NCBI GenBank assembly: GCA_963712835.1
Contig: CAVQJJ010000002.1
Location: forward strand, 744,001 to 808,000
Source: DATARH01 sp963712835
GTDB lineage: Bacteria; Pseudomonadota; Alphaproteobacteria; ATCC43930; CGMCC-115725
Length of the DNA: 64,000 bases
Reading direction: 5' to 3'
The translations under genes were made by a program, and so were the position numbers. Each line of letters begins with the position of its first letter. The stretch's first letter is position 1. The notes under the pieces were generated by a model. The model saw nothing but the letters and a program-made list of their open reading frames with translations. It was not told where the DNA came from and ran no database searches. Positions 16,755 to 28,190 of this stretch are shown one piece after another.

Positions 16755-16934
16755 TCAGCCGAGCTTAGAAACTAACCATCGGCGGCACGCCCACTCAAAA
16801 ATGTAAGCAACTGGTATTAGAAATGCCAAAACAATCAATGCCATAAGGGCGAAGCCAAAGATTTCGACGATATACGACCAAAAGTTAGGAGCCACACGCA
16901 TTATGAATGCGCCGAATGCAAATGAAACAAGCAT
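16755..16934 (-). CDS. Small membrane protein, 59 residues (candidate)
   Basis: From ATG 16934 the frame encodes one or two hydrophobic helices (SFAFGAFIMRVAPNFW, and the longer stretch from GFALMALIVLAF to VAYIF) and ends with a basic CRRWLVSKLG tail, giving an inner-membrane protein with a probable cytoplasmic C-terminus. The frame is open upstream of the ATG (ETALSLFDEERDYKRVS) but offers no better start, so the N-terminus may be truncated. The region is AT-rich, unlike the chromosome. The ribosome-binding site is weak. Confidence 0.35.
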   Translation of the reverse strand: MLVSFAFGAFIMRVAPNFWSYIVEIFGFALMALIVLAFLIPVAYIFEWACRRWLVSKLG

Positions 16935-17100
16935 GCTTACTCGCTTATAATCTCTCTCTTCATCAAACAGCGAAAGCGCCGTTTCCCTTCGTCAAAATAG
17001 TCCAACAAACGAGTTGTTATATATTTTTTATCTTGATCTTGCTGTGGCTGGTTGTTCATTCTAAGAGTCAGAATGACTCAAGGGGCGCTCAACGTCAATT

Positions 17101-17126
17101 TTAGGTGTGTTTGCTAGATAAGGCCG
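17101..17126 (-). repeat. Right terminal inverted repeat of the IS1595 transposon
   Basis: An exact 26-base reverse complement of 12923-12948, ending GATAAGGCCG next to the right target duplication. Confidence 0.93.
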
Positions 17127-17134
17127 CAGTTTAC
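17127..17134. repeat. Target-site duplication, right (CAGTTTAC)
   Basis: Exact copy of the octamer at 12915-12922, flanking the right end of the transposon. Confidence 0.92.
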
Positions 17135-17278
17135 TGAGACATTACCCAATGGCTTAGCCTCAGCCGAGGCTGGAACTTGAACCTCTGCCTCGTGGCTCCC
17201 CTGGGTTCCCGCTTTCGCGGGAAAGACGAAGAAATCCAGCTCACTGGAAACATTGAATTCATTTCAAGTCAGCCTCTG
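17135..17278. repeat. Right part of the interrupted repeat copy A
   Basis: The segment continues copy A after the transposon: the remaining palindrome half, CAATGGCT, then TTAGCCTCAGCCGAGGCTGG, CCCTGGGTTCCCGCTTTCGC, and the AT-rich end. It aligns with 43858-43996. The last bases form the final codons and stop of the DTW-domain gene, so the repeat supplied the 3' end of that gene. Confidence 0.75.
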
Positions 17279-17870
17279 AGGAGGCGGGTCGCCGCGCTGC
17301 CTCGATCATCCCGCCAAGCGCGGCATCGAGCGCATCGGCGGCGGCGGTCGTTTCGAGATGGCGCAGGGCCAGCGCCGCCGCCTCGATCGTCGACAGCGCC
17401 TCGCGCCGCGGTTCGCGCCGCAATTGGCCGAGCCGCGCCGGGTGCGGCGGATCGAGCACGATGCGGCGCAGCTTCAACAGCCACGGGTTGCGCCACCACA
17501 GCGTTTTCGCCTGGCTCCACGTTCCGTCGAGCAGCACGATGCCTTTGAGCCCGGCCAGGATCGAGCTTGGGTCGGCGACCGGCTCGCCGTGCCGGTCGAG
17601 CAGCATCAGCTCGCGCCGCTCGGCTGGAGCAGCGGTGCGCGCCGAGCCGAGATGCAGCACCGCCCAGCGCCGCGGCTCGGCCGCGTCGCCGACAAGCCGC
17701 GTCAGCCCCGGCCAGGACAGGCCGACGACGATCTTCGCGTGACGCAAGGTCGCGGCGATCAGCGGCGCGGTCGCCAGCGCCTCGCGCCGTTCCTGCGGGT
17801 GCTGCAGGATCAGAACAAAGACGCGGTTGTCGACGGGCCCGGTCATGGTTTCAGTAACGCCCAGGGTCAT
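17259..17870 (-). CDS. DTW-domain tRNA-uridine aminocarboxypropyltransferase-like protein
   Basis: DTW-domain enzymes (TapT/TuaA) transfer the 3-amino-3-carboxypropyl group of SAM to uridine in tRNA to make acp3U. The 203-residue product has LILQHPQERREALATAPL near the start, the signature LLDGTWSQAKTLWWRNPWL, and the RREPRREALSTIEAAALAL block expected in the family. ATG 17870 is used, with ATG 17846 as an alternative. The last residues (about SSEADLK) are encoded inside the repeat, so the C-terminus may have been altered by repeat insertion. It is divergent from the MFS gene. Confidence 0.87.
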   Translation of the reverse strand: MTLGVTETMTGPVDNRVFVLILQHPQERREALATAPLIAATLRHAKIVVGLSWPGLTRLVGDAAEPRRWAVLHLGSARTAAPAERRELMLLDRHGEPVADPSSILAGLKGIVLLDGTWSQAKTLWWRNPWLLKLRRIVLDPPHPARLGQLRREPRREALSTIEAAALALRHLETTAAADALDAALGGMIEAARRPASSEADLK

Positions 17871-17944
17871 GCGCTGACCCTATACCTGCGGCCCAGCCGA
17901 TGTCCTTCCTCGCGCCGCCCGGCCGGGATATCCTTGGCCGAACA

Positions 17945-19351
17945 ATGCGTCCGGGTACCCGTCAACTCCTGATCCTGCTGATCGTCGCTTGCGCGATGTT
18001 CATGCAGAACATGGATTCGACGGTGATCGCCACCGCGCTACCGGTGATCGCCCGCTCGCTCAACGAAAGCCCGCTCCAACTCAACGTCGCGATCACCTGC
18101 TATCTGCTGAGCCTTGCCGTGTTCATCCCGATCAGCGGGTGGACCGCCGATCGCTTCGGCGCGCGGCTCGTGTTCAGCAGCGCGATCGTCGTATTCACGC
18201 TTGGGTCGATCGCCTGCGGCCTGTCGCAATCGCTGTGGATGCTGGTGATCGCGCGCATCGTCCAGGGTATGGGCGGGGCGATGATGGTGCCGGTGGGGCG
18301 GCTCGTGCTGCTGCGCACGGTGCCGCGCTCCGAGCTCGTGCGGGCGATGTCGTTCGTCAGCGTGCCGGCCCTGATCGGGCCGATCGTCGGGCCGCCGCTT
18401 GGCGGCCTCATCGTCACCTATGCGTCGTGGCGGTGGATCTTCTTCATCAACATCCCGGTCGGGGTGATCGGGGTGTTGCTGATCAACCTGGTGATCAAGA
18501 ATATCGAGGAGGGGTCCCCGCGGCCGTTCGACCTTGGCGGGTTCGTGCTGACGGGGATCGGCCTCGCGACGCTTGCCTTCGGGTTCGAGACGCTCGGCCG
18601 CGGCGCCTTGCCGATGTGGCTGTCGGTGGCGCTGCTCGGGTGCGGGGGCGTCTGCGTCTTCCTCTACGTCCGGCACGCCGCGCGGGTCGACCACCCGATC
18701 ATCGATTTCGCATTGTTGCGCATCCCGACCTACGCCGCGGCGACGCTCGGCGGGTTCATCTTCCGCATCGGCACGGGGGCGTTGCCGTTCCTGTTGCCGC
18801 TGATGCTGCAGATCGGGTTCGGGCTGAGCCCGCTCAAATCCGGCCTTCTGACCTTCGCCCAGGCGGCCGGCGCGATGACGATGAAGACCTCGGTGACGAC
18901 GGTCTTGCGCTGGTTCGGCTTTCGCAACGTGCTCGTCGGCAACGCCGCGGTCGGCGCCTCGTTCATCTTCGCCTACGCGTTCTTCAGGCCGAGCACGCCC
19001 CATGTGGTGATCTTCGTCTTGTTGCTCGCCGGCGGGTTCTTCCGCTCGTTGCAAATGACCAGCATCAACACGCTGAGCTATGCCGATGTACCGGCGGCGA
19101 TGCTGAGCCGGGCGACGAGTTTGACCAGCATGTGCCAGCAACTCTCGCAAAGCGTCGGCGTCGGCACCGGAGCGATGATCCTTTATTTCCTGCTTGCCAC
19201 GCACGGCGCGGAAGCGCTGACGCCGGGCGATTTTTCGGTTGCGCTGCTGGCGGTCGGCGGGATTTCGCTGTCGTCGGTGCCGCTTTTCTTTCGGATGTCG
19301 CCCGACGCCGGCGCCGAGGTCAGCGGCCGCGGCAAGCTCGCGAGCTCATGA
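17945..19351 (+). CDS. MFS multidrug efflux transporter (DHA2/EmrB-QacA type)
   Basis: A 468-residue inner-membrane proton antiporter. It has motif D1-like NMDSTVIATALPVIARSL in helix 1, motif A-like GWTADRFGARLVFSSAI, motif B RIVQGMGGAMMVPVGRLVLL, and motif C-like PALIGPIVGPPLGGLIV, which together mark the drug-antiporter branch. ATG 17945 directly precedes the first helix; ATG 17900 would add 15 residues. The stop overlaps the start of the next gene (ATGA), so the two are coupled. The substrate cannot be read from sequence. Confidence 0.92.
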   Translation: MRPGTRQLLILLIVACAMFMQNMDSTVIATALPVIARSLNESPLQLNVAITCYLLSLAVFIPISGWTADRFGARLVFSSAIVVFTLGSIACGLSQSLWMLVIARIVQGMGGAMMVPVGRLVLLRTVPRSELVRAMSFVSVPALIGPIVGPPLGGLIVTYASWRWIFFINIPVGVIGVLLINLVIKNIEEGSPRPFDLGGFVLTGIGLATLAFGFETLGRGALPMWLSVALLGCGGVCVFLYVRHAARVDHPIIDFALLRIPTYAAATLGGFIFRIGTGALPFLLPLMLQIGFGLSPLKSGLLTFAQAAGAMTMKTSVTTVLRWFGFRNVLVGNAAVGASFIFAYAFFRPSTPHVVIFVLLLAGGFFRSLQMTSINTLSYADVPAAMLSRATSLTSMCQQLSQSVGVGTGAMILYFLLATHGAEALTPGDFSVALLAVGGISLSSVPLFFRMSPDAGAEVSGRGKLASS

Positions 19352-20046
19352 GGCTCTTTGCTTGGAATATCCGCCAGGGCGGCGGGACGCGGCTTTCGGC
19401 GATCATCGAGGCCATCCTGCGGCACGACGCCGACGTGCTGGTGCTGTCGGAATATCGCGGCGGCGACGCGGCGCTGCGCCTCAAGGAGGCGCTGGCGCGG
19501 ATCGGTTATCCCCACGTCACGACGCCGGTGCCGCCGCCCGGCAAGACCGGCGTATTGGTGGCGGCGAGACGGCGGCTCGGCGCGCATGCGGCGCTCGACG
19601 ACGCGCTGCCGGAGCCCTACCGCCTTGTCCATGTCGAGATCGGCAAGCTGTCGCTGTGCGCCGTCTACATGCCGAACCTGCTGGCCAAGGTGCCGTATTG
19701 GGAGGCGGTGGTGGCGAGCCTCGCGCTGCGGCTCGACGGTCACGCGCTGGCGATCGGCGACTTCAACACTTGCCGTGCCTATGTCGACGAGCCGGGGGCT
19801 ATCGACCGCTGCGCCTATTTCATGGATCGCGTCGCCGAGCTCGGTTTCTGTGATTTATGGCGGCACCATTATCCCGACGGCCGCGAATTCTCGTGGTACA
19901 GCCACCGCGGCAACGGCTTCCGGATCGACCACGCATTTCTGTCGCCCGCGCTGGCGAGACGGGCGAAAGCGATCCGCTATTCGCATGAGGAGCGGCTCAC
20001 CGGCCTTTCCGACCATTCGCCGCTTATCCTGGACTTGCGAGGCTAA
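19348..20046 (+). CDS. Endonuclease/exonuclease/phosphatase-family protein
   Basis: The 232-residue protein has the metal-dependent EEP fold: MRLFAWNIRQGGG (Asn), LVLSEYRGGDAAL (catalytic Glu), LAIGDFNTCRAYV (Asp-x-Asn), and the C-terminal RIDHAFLS and LSDHSPLIL blocks with the essential Asp and His. Members are DNA repair nucleases, sphingomyelinases or phosphatases; the substrate here is unknown. There is no signal peptide. Its ATG overlaps the MFS stop. Confidence 0.9.
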   Translation: MRLFAWNIRQGGGTRLSAIIEAILRHDADVLVLSEYRGGDAALRLKEALARIGYPHVTTPVPPPGKTGVLVAARRRLGAHAALDDALPEPYRLVHVEIGKLSLCAVYMPNLLAKVPYWEAVVASLALRLDGHALAIGDFNTCRAYVDEPGAIDRCAYFMDRVAELGFCDLWRHHYPDGREFSWYSHRGNGFRIDHAFLSPALARRAKAIRYSHEERLTGLSDHSPLILDLRG

Positions 20047-20309
20047 TCTTCGCGCGGCTTGTTGAGCACTTCCGGCGGGATGTCCTTGCGCCAGTCGCGC
20101 CCGGTGTCCCAGCCCCAGGAGCGGATCGCGTTGCGCTCTTTGATCATCGCCTCGATCTCGGCGTCGATCTCGGCGATCGGCCGGTCGCCATTGGCCTTTT
20201 CCAGATAGAGCTGGTAGAGCCGGTCCCAGATCACGGTCAGCCGGTCGCTTTGCTCTTGGGTGAACGGAGGAAAGAAAGGCTCGGCCATCACTGGTCCGTC
20301 GCTCGACAT
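20043..20309 (-). CDS. Conserved hypothetical protein, 88 residues
   Basis: A soluble, mostly helical protein: EQSDRLTVIWDRLYQLYLEK followed by IAEIDAEIEAMIKERNAIRS and a Trp-rich WGWDTGRDWRKDIPPEVLN tail. No family is recognised. ATG 20309 is used; ATG 20288 (MAEPFFPP) is an equally good start. It overlaps the convergent nuclease gene by 4 bases. Confidence 0.65.
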   Translation of the reverse strand: MSSDGPVMAEPFFPPFTQEQSDRLTVIWDRLYQLYLEKANGDRPIAEIDAEIEAMIKERNAIRSWGWDTGRDWRKDIPPEVLNKPRED

Positions 20310-20364
20310 GGCGAAGATCGCCCGAGCCTAGTCCGCGAGTGGTTAGCAGCCCCTTAAGAACGCG

Positions 20365-23957
<3,593 letters not shown>

Positions 23958-23958
<1 letters not shown>

Positions 23959-24404
23959 CAGCGGACCTTTTCTTCGGAATTCGCCGCGCGTTGGTCGTCG
24001 CTCAGCGTGCGCGGGTCCTCGACATCGACGGTCAGGTGCTCGGTCGGGCGCGGCGTCGCGGTGACGATGCTGACCCCGTTCGGCGCCGAGAAGCGATGCC
24101 AGGTATTTTGCGGCACCACGACCGTCGCGCCGCCGCTGACCTCGTGGCTTTCGAGCCCTTGCTCGGTCATCAGGTGCATCGTGCAAGCGCCGTCGACGAT
24201 CTGCACCAGCTCGTCGCCGTTGGGATGGCGCTCCCACGCGGCCTCGCCGGTGAACTTGGCGCTGTAGATGTTGCCGTCGCGATAGGGCGCCAGCGTCACG
24301 AACGCGCCGGTCACCTTGCGCTCCGCCTCTGTCGATTCCGGCCGGCGGCCGTGCATCATCGGCATCTTCGCCAGCGTGCCCTTGAGATCGAGGATCGTGG
24401 CCAT
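23958..24404 (-). CDS. Cupin-domain protein, first gene before the ABC exporter
   Basis: The 148-residue product has one cupin barrel: FTGEAAWERHPNGDELVQIV, VVVPQNTWHRFSAPNGVSIV, with metal-binding His/Glu candidates in ERHPNGDE and TWHRF. ATG 24404 is preceded by GGGAGAG. Its stop overlaps the exporter start, so both are made from one mRNA. Small cupins can be isomerases, dioxygenases or sensors. The degraded paralogue just upstream shows the locus once held a tandem cupin pair. Confidence 0.85.
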
Positions 24405-24478
24405 GGCTCTCTCCCTGTCAGAGGCGGTTCATGATAACCGGACACGGGTTGCGGCGACCTGTCTTTCCGGCACGCCGG

Positions 24479-24857
24479 CTACGCGTCAAGCGTGCGCGGG
24501 TCCTCGACATGGCCTTCCGGATGGTCGGCTGCGGCGTCACGGTCATCAGGGTCACGCCGCCGGGACAGGAGAACCGATGCCACGCCCCTCGCGGCACGAC
24601 GGCGATCATCCCGGCGTGCAACTCAAGCGTCTCCGGGCCGGCTTCGGCCATCAGGTGGACGATCGCCTCGCTATCGAGAATGTGGACGATCTCCTCGCCG
24701 TTCCGATGCCGCTCCCAGCCGCCTTCGCCGGACAATTTGGTGGTGAAGATCGCCCCATCGCGATAGGCCGCGAGATTGCGCGAGCTGCCTTGGCGTTCCG
24801 CTCTGGTCGTTTGAGGCGTACGGCCAGCTCGGCGGTGAGATCGATGACCGCTGCCAT
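24479..24857 (-). pseudogene. Decayed cupin paralogue with two frameshifts
   Basis: ATG 24857 has a perfect AGGAG and begins MAAVIDLTAELAVRLKRP, like the neighbouring cupin. Register is lost near 24800, after which the second frame reads RNLAAYRDGAIFTTKLSGEG and GAWHRFSCPGGVTLMTVTP, parallel to the intact cupin. A second shift near 24520 is needed to reach the expected HVEDPRTLDA ending and the TAG at 24479-24481. Two shifts in one short gene argue for a true pseudogene rather than a sequence error. Confidence 0.8.
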
Positions 24858-24871
24858 GTTTTCTCCTGTTT

Positions 24872-24945
24872 CGATATCGTTCTCGACAGCAAAGATAGCG
24901 ATATGTTTTAATTTCAGAAGACGACAAAATCGAGATATAGCGATA
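24872..24945. promoter_or_regulatory. Candidate operator region between the cupin and LysR genes
   Basis: The 100-base divergent region is AT-rich and has a perfect octamer palindrome CGATATCG (24872-24879) and two direct repeats ATAGCGATA at 24895-24903 and 24937-24945. The repeats are 42 bases apart, about four helical turns. LysR-type regulators usually bind such divergent regions, so these are candidate sites. Confidence 0.4.
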
Positions 24946-24957
24946 CAGGATCGTATC

Positions 24958-25914
24958 ATGCCTCCACTCGATGATCTGCCTCTCCCCGGTGCCGAGTTCC
25001 GCCGCAGCCCAGAACCGCCACGCCCCGCAATCAATGGCGCCGGTGCCATGGATTGGGACGATGTCCGCGTGTTCCTCGCGGTGGCGCGGCACGGCTCGCT
25101 GCGCGCCGCCGGTCGTGCGCTGGGGCTGAGTCAGCCGACGATCGGCCGCCGGCTCGCGTCGTTCGAGGCCACGTTCGGCGGGCCAACATTGTTCGACCGC
25201 CTGCCCGAAGGATTGCGCCTCAACGCCGCCGGCGAACAGCTTGTCCCGGCCGCTGAGAACGTCGAGCGCGCGGCGCTGATGCTGGAGCGCCGCCGGGCGG
25301 CCGCGTCACCCGAGCTGAGCGGCACGGTGCGGGTGTCGGTCGGCGAGTGGGCCGCCGGTTTTCTCGCGCGCTGTCTGTCCGACGCCGGGCCGACCGCGCT
25401 TCCGGCGGGAATCACCTTGGAGCTGGTCGAGTCGCGGCAGACCGCGAACCTGGCGCGCCGCGAAGCGGATCTGGCGGTGCGGCATCACCCACCGGAAAGC
25501 GGCGATCTTTATGTCGCCAAGGTTGGCACATTTGCCTGCGCCGTTTACCGCCGACGCGGCTCCGGCAGCGATGCCTGGGTGACCTACACCGAGGAGCAGG
25601 CGCATTACTCGACCGCGCGCTGGGTGCAGCAGCAAATCGAAAAGACCGGCGGCGCGGTCGCACTGCGCGCGTCGAATTCGGCGATGCAGCTCGCGGCGAT
25701 CCGTGCCGGGAGCGGGCAGGGGTTGTTGCCGTGCGTCGCGGCGGACGGTGACCCGCTGCTCGAGCGCCTGAGCCCGCCGGTCCCTGAGCTCGCCGCCGAG
25801 TATTCGGTGATCGTGCATCGCGATTTGCGGCGGGCGGTCTGCGTGCGCGCGGTCATCGATTGGGTGCGGTGCGCGTTCGCCGAACATAAGGACGCGCTCG
25901 CCGGCACAAGCTAG
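24958..25914 (+). CDS. LysR-family transcriptional regulator
   Basis: The 318-residue protein has an N-terminal winged helix-turn-helix: MDWDDVRVFLAVARHGSLRA, GRALGLSQPTIGRRLASFEA, FDRLPEGLRLNAAGEQL. A periplasmic-binding-like effector domain follows (VRVSVGEWAAGFLARCL onwards). ATG 24958 gives a 30-residue extension before the helix-turn-helix; ATG 25048 would give the usual LysR start. Divergent from the cupin-ABC exporter genes, it is their likely regulator. Confidence 0.9.
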   Translation: MPPLDDLPLPGAEFRRSPEPPRPAINGAGAMDWDDVRVFLAVARHGSLRAAGRALGLSQPTIGRRLASFEATFGGPTLFDRLPEGLRLNAAGEQLVPAAENVERAALMLERRRAAASPELSGTVRVSVGEWAAGFLARCLSDAGPTALPAGITLELVESRQTANLARREADLAVRHHPPESGDLYVAKVGTFACAVYRRRGSGSDAWVTYTEEQAHYSTARWVQQQIEKTGGAVALRASNSAMQLAAIRAGSGQGLLPCVAADGDPLLERLSPPVPELAAEYSVIVHRDLRRAVCVRAVIDWVRCAFAEHKDALAGTS

Positions 25915-25941
25915 GATCGGGCAACGATTTGAGGAGGAAGT

Positions 25942-26764
25942 ATGCCCGGCCCAGCCATGCATCGAGTCCTGATTACCGGCGCCGGCGGCGGCATTGGCCG
26001 CGGCCTGCGCGAGACGCTCCGCGGCGTTTACCCGATTCTACGGCTTTCCGACCGCATTCCGGTCGCCCCGGCGCGCGACGGCGAGGAGGTCGACCAGACC
26101 GAGCTTGCCGATATGGCGGCTGTCGAGAAGATGGTCGCGGGATGTGACGGGATCATCCATCTCGGCGGCATCTCCGGCGAGAACAGCTGGGAGAAGATTC
26201 TCGAAGGCAACATTGTCGGCCTCTACAACACCTTCGAGGCAGCGCGCAAAGCCGGCGTCAAGCGCATCGTCATGGCGACCTCGAACCATGCGGTCGGCTT
26301 TTACCCGCGCGCCCAGACCATCGACCACCAGGTCACGGTGCGGCCCGACAGCCGCTACGGCGTGTCAAAAGCGTTCAGCGAAGCGCTTGCCAGTCTCTAT
26401 TCCGACAAGCACGGCATCGGGCTTTCTCTGCGTGCGGATCGGGAATTACGGCACGCGCCCGATCGACAGCCGTCGCCTGTCGATCTGGGTCAGCCCGCGG
26501 GACCTGACCCAGCTCGTCCGCATCGGCCTCGAACACCCGGACGTGCGCTACGAGATCGTCTACGGCGTCTCCGACAACAAGCGTTCGTGGTACGACAACT
26601 CAAACGCCTATCGCCTCGGCTACAAGCCGGAGGACGATTCCGAGCCGCAAGCGGCGCAAGTGCTCTCGGCAGAGGCTGGCCAGCCGAAAAACCCGATCGC
26701 CGAGAAATACCAGGGCGGCACGTTCCCAGCCGAGGAATACGACGCGCCAACCGAGCGGGAATAA
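25942..26764 (+). pseudogene. Uronate dehydrogenase-like NAD-dependent enzyme, frameshifted
   Basis: Short-chain dehydrogenase/epimerase fold: VLITGAGGGIGRGLRETL (NAD-binding glycines), IIHLGGISGENSWEKIL, and the catalytic YGVSK. This pattern fits uronate dehydrogenase, which oxidises galacturonate or glucuronate to the aldarolactone. After DKHGIG a run of three G (26419-26421) shifts the frame; one base fewer restores FLCVRIGNYGTRPIDSRRLS and the rest of the domain to TAA 26764. The ATG has a strong GAGGAGG. It is a recent one-base loss of function or a sequence error. Confidence 0.83.
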
Positions 26765-26769
26765 GCGCA

Positions 26770-27114
26770 TCAGTGTCTCGCGTTCGAGGCCGCGGGCAAT
26801 CGTCGGGTGACGTGCGCCATCATTTCGGCAAACTCGGCCCGCTGATCGGCATCCGTCGCACTGTCCCGCATCTCGGCGAGGCGATGCAGCAATCCCGGTA
26901 AATCCGCGCGAAGCTGCGCGTCTGTCTTCTCGATCAGCTGCGCGGCCCACCGCCGTTCGGCTCGCGCGACGGCTGGATCGACCGCCAGCGAGTTGAGAGT
27001 GTTGAGACAGCTTTCAAAGCTGCGCGCCATTTCGCTGGAATTGCCGCGGTCATGCGCCGCTTCGGCCTGTCTCAGAAGCTGAAGCGCTTGTTGCCAGCGA
27101 GGGTCTTCGCTCAT
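26770..27114 (-). CDS. Hypothetical helical protein, 114 residues
   Basis: An all-helical soluble protein (WQQALQLLRQAEAAHDRGNS, LIEKTDAQLRADLPGLLHRL) that could form a helical bundle or TPR-like pair. No family is recognised, and no signal or membrane segment is visible. It converges on the frameshifted dehydrogenase. ATG 27114 has no strong ribosome-binding site. Confidence 0.6.
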   Translation of the reverse strand: MSEDPRWQQALQLLRQAEAAHDRGNSSEMARSFESCLNTLNSLAVDPAVARAERRWAAQLIEKTDAQLRADLPGLLHRLAEMRDSATDADQRAEFAEMMAHVTRRLPAASNARH

Positions 27115-27190
27115 AATGTGTTCTCTCTATGTTCTCGCTATATGGCAATATTGTGATTGTTGCCGGAGACACAAGAGATGCGACGGAAAA

Positions 27191-28186
27191 TTATACCCAG
27201 CGTGCCTGCCAGCGCGGGACCGCGTCCGGGTTGCAGACATAGCGGGGAACCTGCCCGGCCAGCAGACGCTGCACGTTGTCGATGCACGCGCAGGGCAGCG
27301 CCGCCAGCGCTTCGCTGGTATGCCCGATCATGTGCGGCGTCAGGATCGCATTGGGCAGGTCGCGCAGCCCGCTGTCGGGCGATAGCGGCTCCGTCGCGAA
27401 GACATCGAGCGCCAGCCGCAGATCGGGTCGCTGCTGCGCCAGCTCGATCAGCGCCGCCTCGTCGATGATCGCGCCGCGCGCGGTGTTGATCAGCACCGCG
27501 TCATGTTTCAGCAACGCCAGGCGATCGGCGTCGAGCAGACCCTCGCTTTCGCTGTTCAGCGCCGCCAGCACGCAGACGATGTCGCTGACGCGCAGCAGAT
27601 CGTCGAGTTCGACAAATCTCACATGATCAAAATTCGCCGGTTGCCGCCGCGTGTGAGCCAGGATGGAAACGTCCCAGCCGGCAAGGCGAGCGGCGATTGC
27701 CCGCGCGATCTTGCCGAACCCGATCATGCCCACCGTCTTGCGGCCGAGCATTCGGGCGCTGGTTTGCCCGGGTCGCGGGAGATCGCCGCGCAAGACCGCC
27801 TCGGCGCCGCGCAAGTCGTAAAGCGCGGCGAGCATCAGAAGAATGGTCGCCTCGGCCATGCCCTCGACATTCTCGGCGGTCTGCCCGTTGGCGACGAGGA
27901 TGCCCAACTCCGTCGCCGCCGCGAGGTCGAACCCCTCGATGCCGGTGGTCGGCGACACGATCCCGCGCAGGCGATCGGCCGGCGCCATCAGCGCACGGGC
28001 GCACGGGAAGCTCGATGCGGCGACCAGGATGTCCGTCTCGCTCAGCCCGTTATTCGCGGCAAGAAACGCGGCCGTGTCCTCATAGAAGACGACATCGTGT
28101 CCCAGCTCGCGCAGCGTCGCGACGATGGGCAGGAACAGGTACGCCGAGCGCGGCCGGCCGACGGCAACGATCCGCGGCGGACTCAC
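27191..28186 (-). CDS. D-2-hydroxyacid dehydrogenase family protein
   Basis: An NAD(P)-dependent reductase of 2-oxo acids. The 331-residue product has the NAD-binding motif TVGMIGFGKIARAIAARLAG, followed by NTARGAIIDEAALIELAQ (Arg) and the C-terminal LTPHMIGHTSEA (His). GTG 28186 lies 4 bases after the VWA gene stop, so it is the last gene of the MoxR/CoxE-like operon. The exact substrate (glyoxylate, phosphoglycerate or other) is not determined. Confidence 0.87.
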   Translation of the reverse strand: MSPPRIVAVGRPRSAYLFLPIVATLRELGHDVVFYEDTAAFLAANNGLSETDILVAASSFPCARALMAPADRLRGIVSPTTGIEGFDLAAATELGILVANGQTAENVEGMAEATILLMLAALYDLRGAEAVLRGDLPRPGQTSARMLGRKTVGMIGFGKIARAIAARLAGWDVSILAHTRRQPANFDHVRFVELDDLLRVSDIVCVLAALNSESEGLLDADRLALLKHDAVLINTARGAIIDEAALIELAQQRPDLRLALDVFATEPLSPDSGLRDLPNAILTPHMIGHTSEALAALPCACIDNVQRLLAGQVPRYVCNPDAVPRWQARWV

Positions 28187-28190
28187 GTTG

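Larger units (their letters stand above)
12923..17126. mobile_element. IS1595-family transposon with cargo genes (4,204 bp)
   Basis: The element is bounded by 26-bp perfect terminal inverted repeats and 8-bp target duplications. Inside, left to right, are a terminator-like hairpin, an 87-residue unknown protein coupled to a dCTP-deaminase-like gene, a convergent 144-residue protein coupled to the transposase, operator-like palindromes, an XRE regulator, a 195-residue winged-helix-like protein and a small membrane protein. Base composition is mosaic: the deaminase segment (12.95-13.94 kb) and the right end (16.74-17.10 kb) are visibly AT-richer than the transposase segment and than the chromosome. 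IS1595-family members with passenger genes are known; this cargo set is not one I recognise. Confidence 0.92.

Noticed and set aside
16907..17104. A plus-strand 65-codon frame with one hydrophobic stretch ending at the right inverted repeat
   Set aside because: No convincing start signal; it overlaps the better minus-strand membrane-protein frame and the transposon end.
17989..19347. Upstream extension of the nuclease frame through the MFS gene
   Set aside because: The extension is Arg-rich shadow sequence in another frame of the MFS gene; the nuclease begins at ATG 19348.
24793..24857. Programmed frameshifting for the decayed cupin
   Set aside because: Two separate breaks without a slippery run or stem-loop at either point argue for decay.
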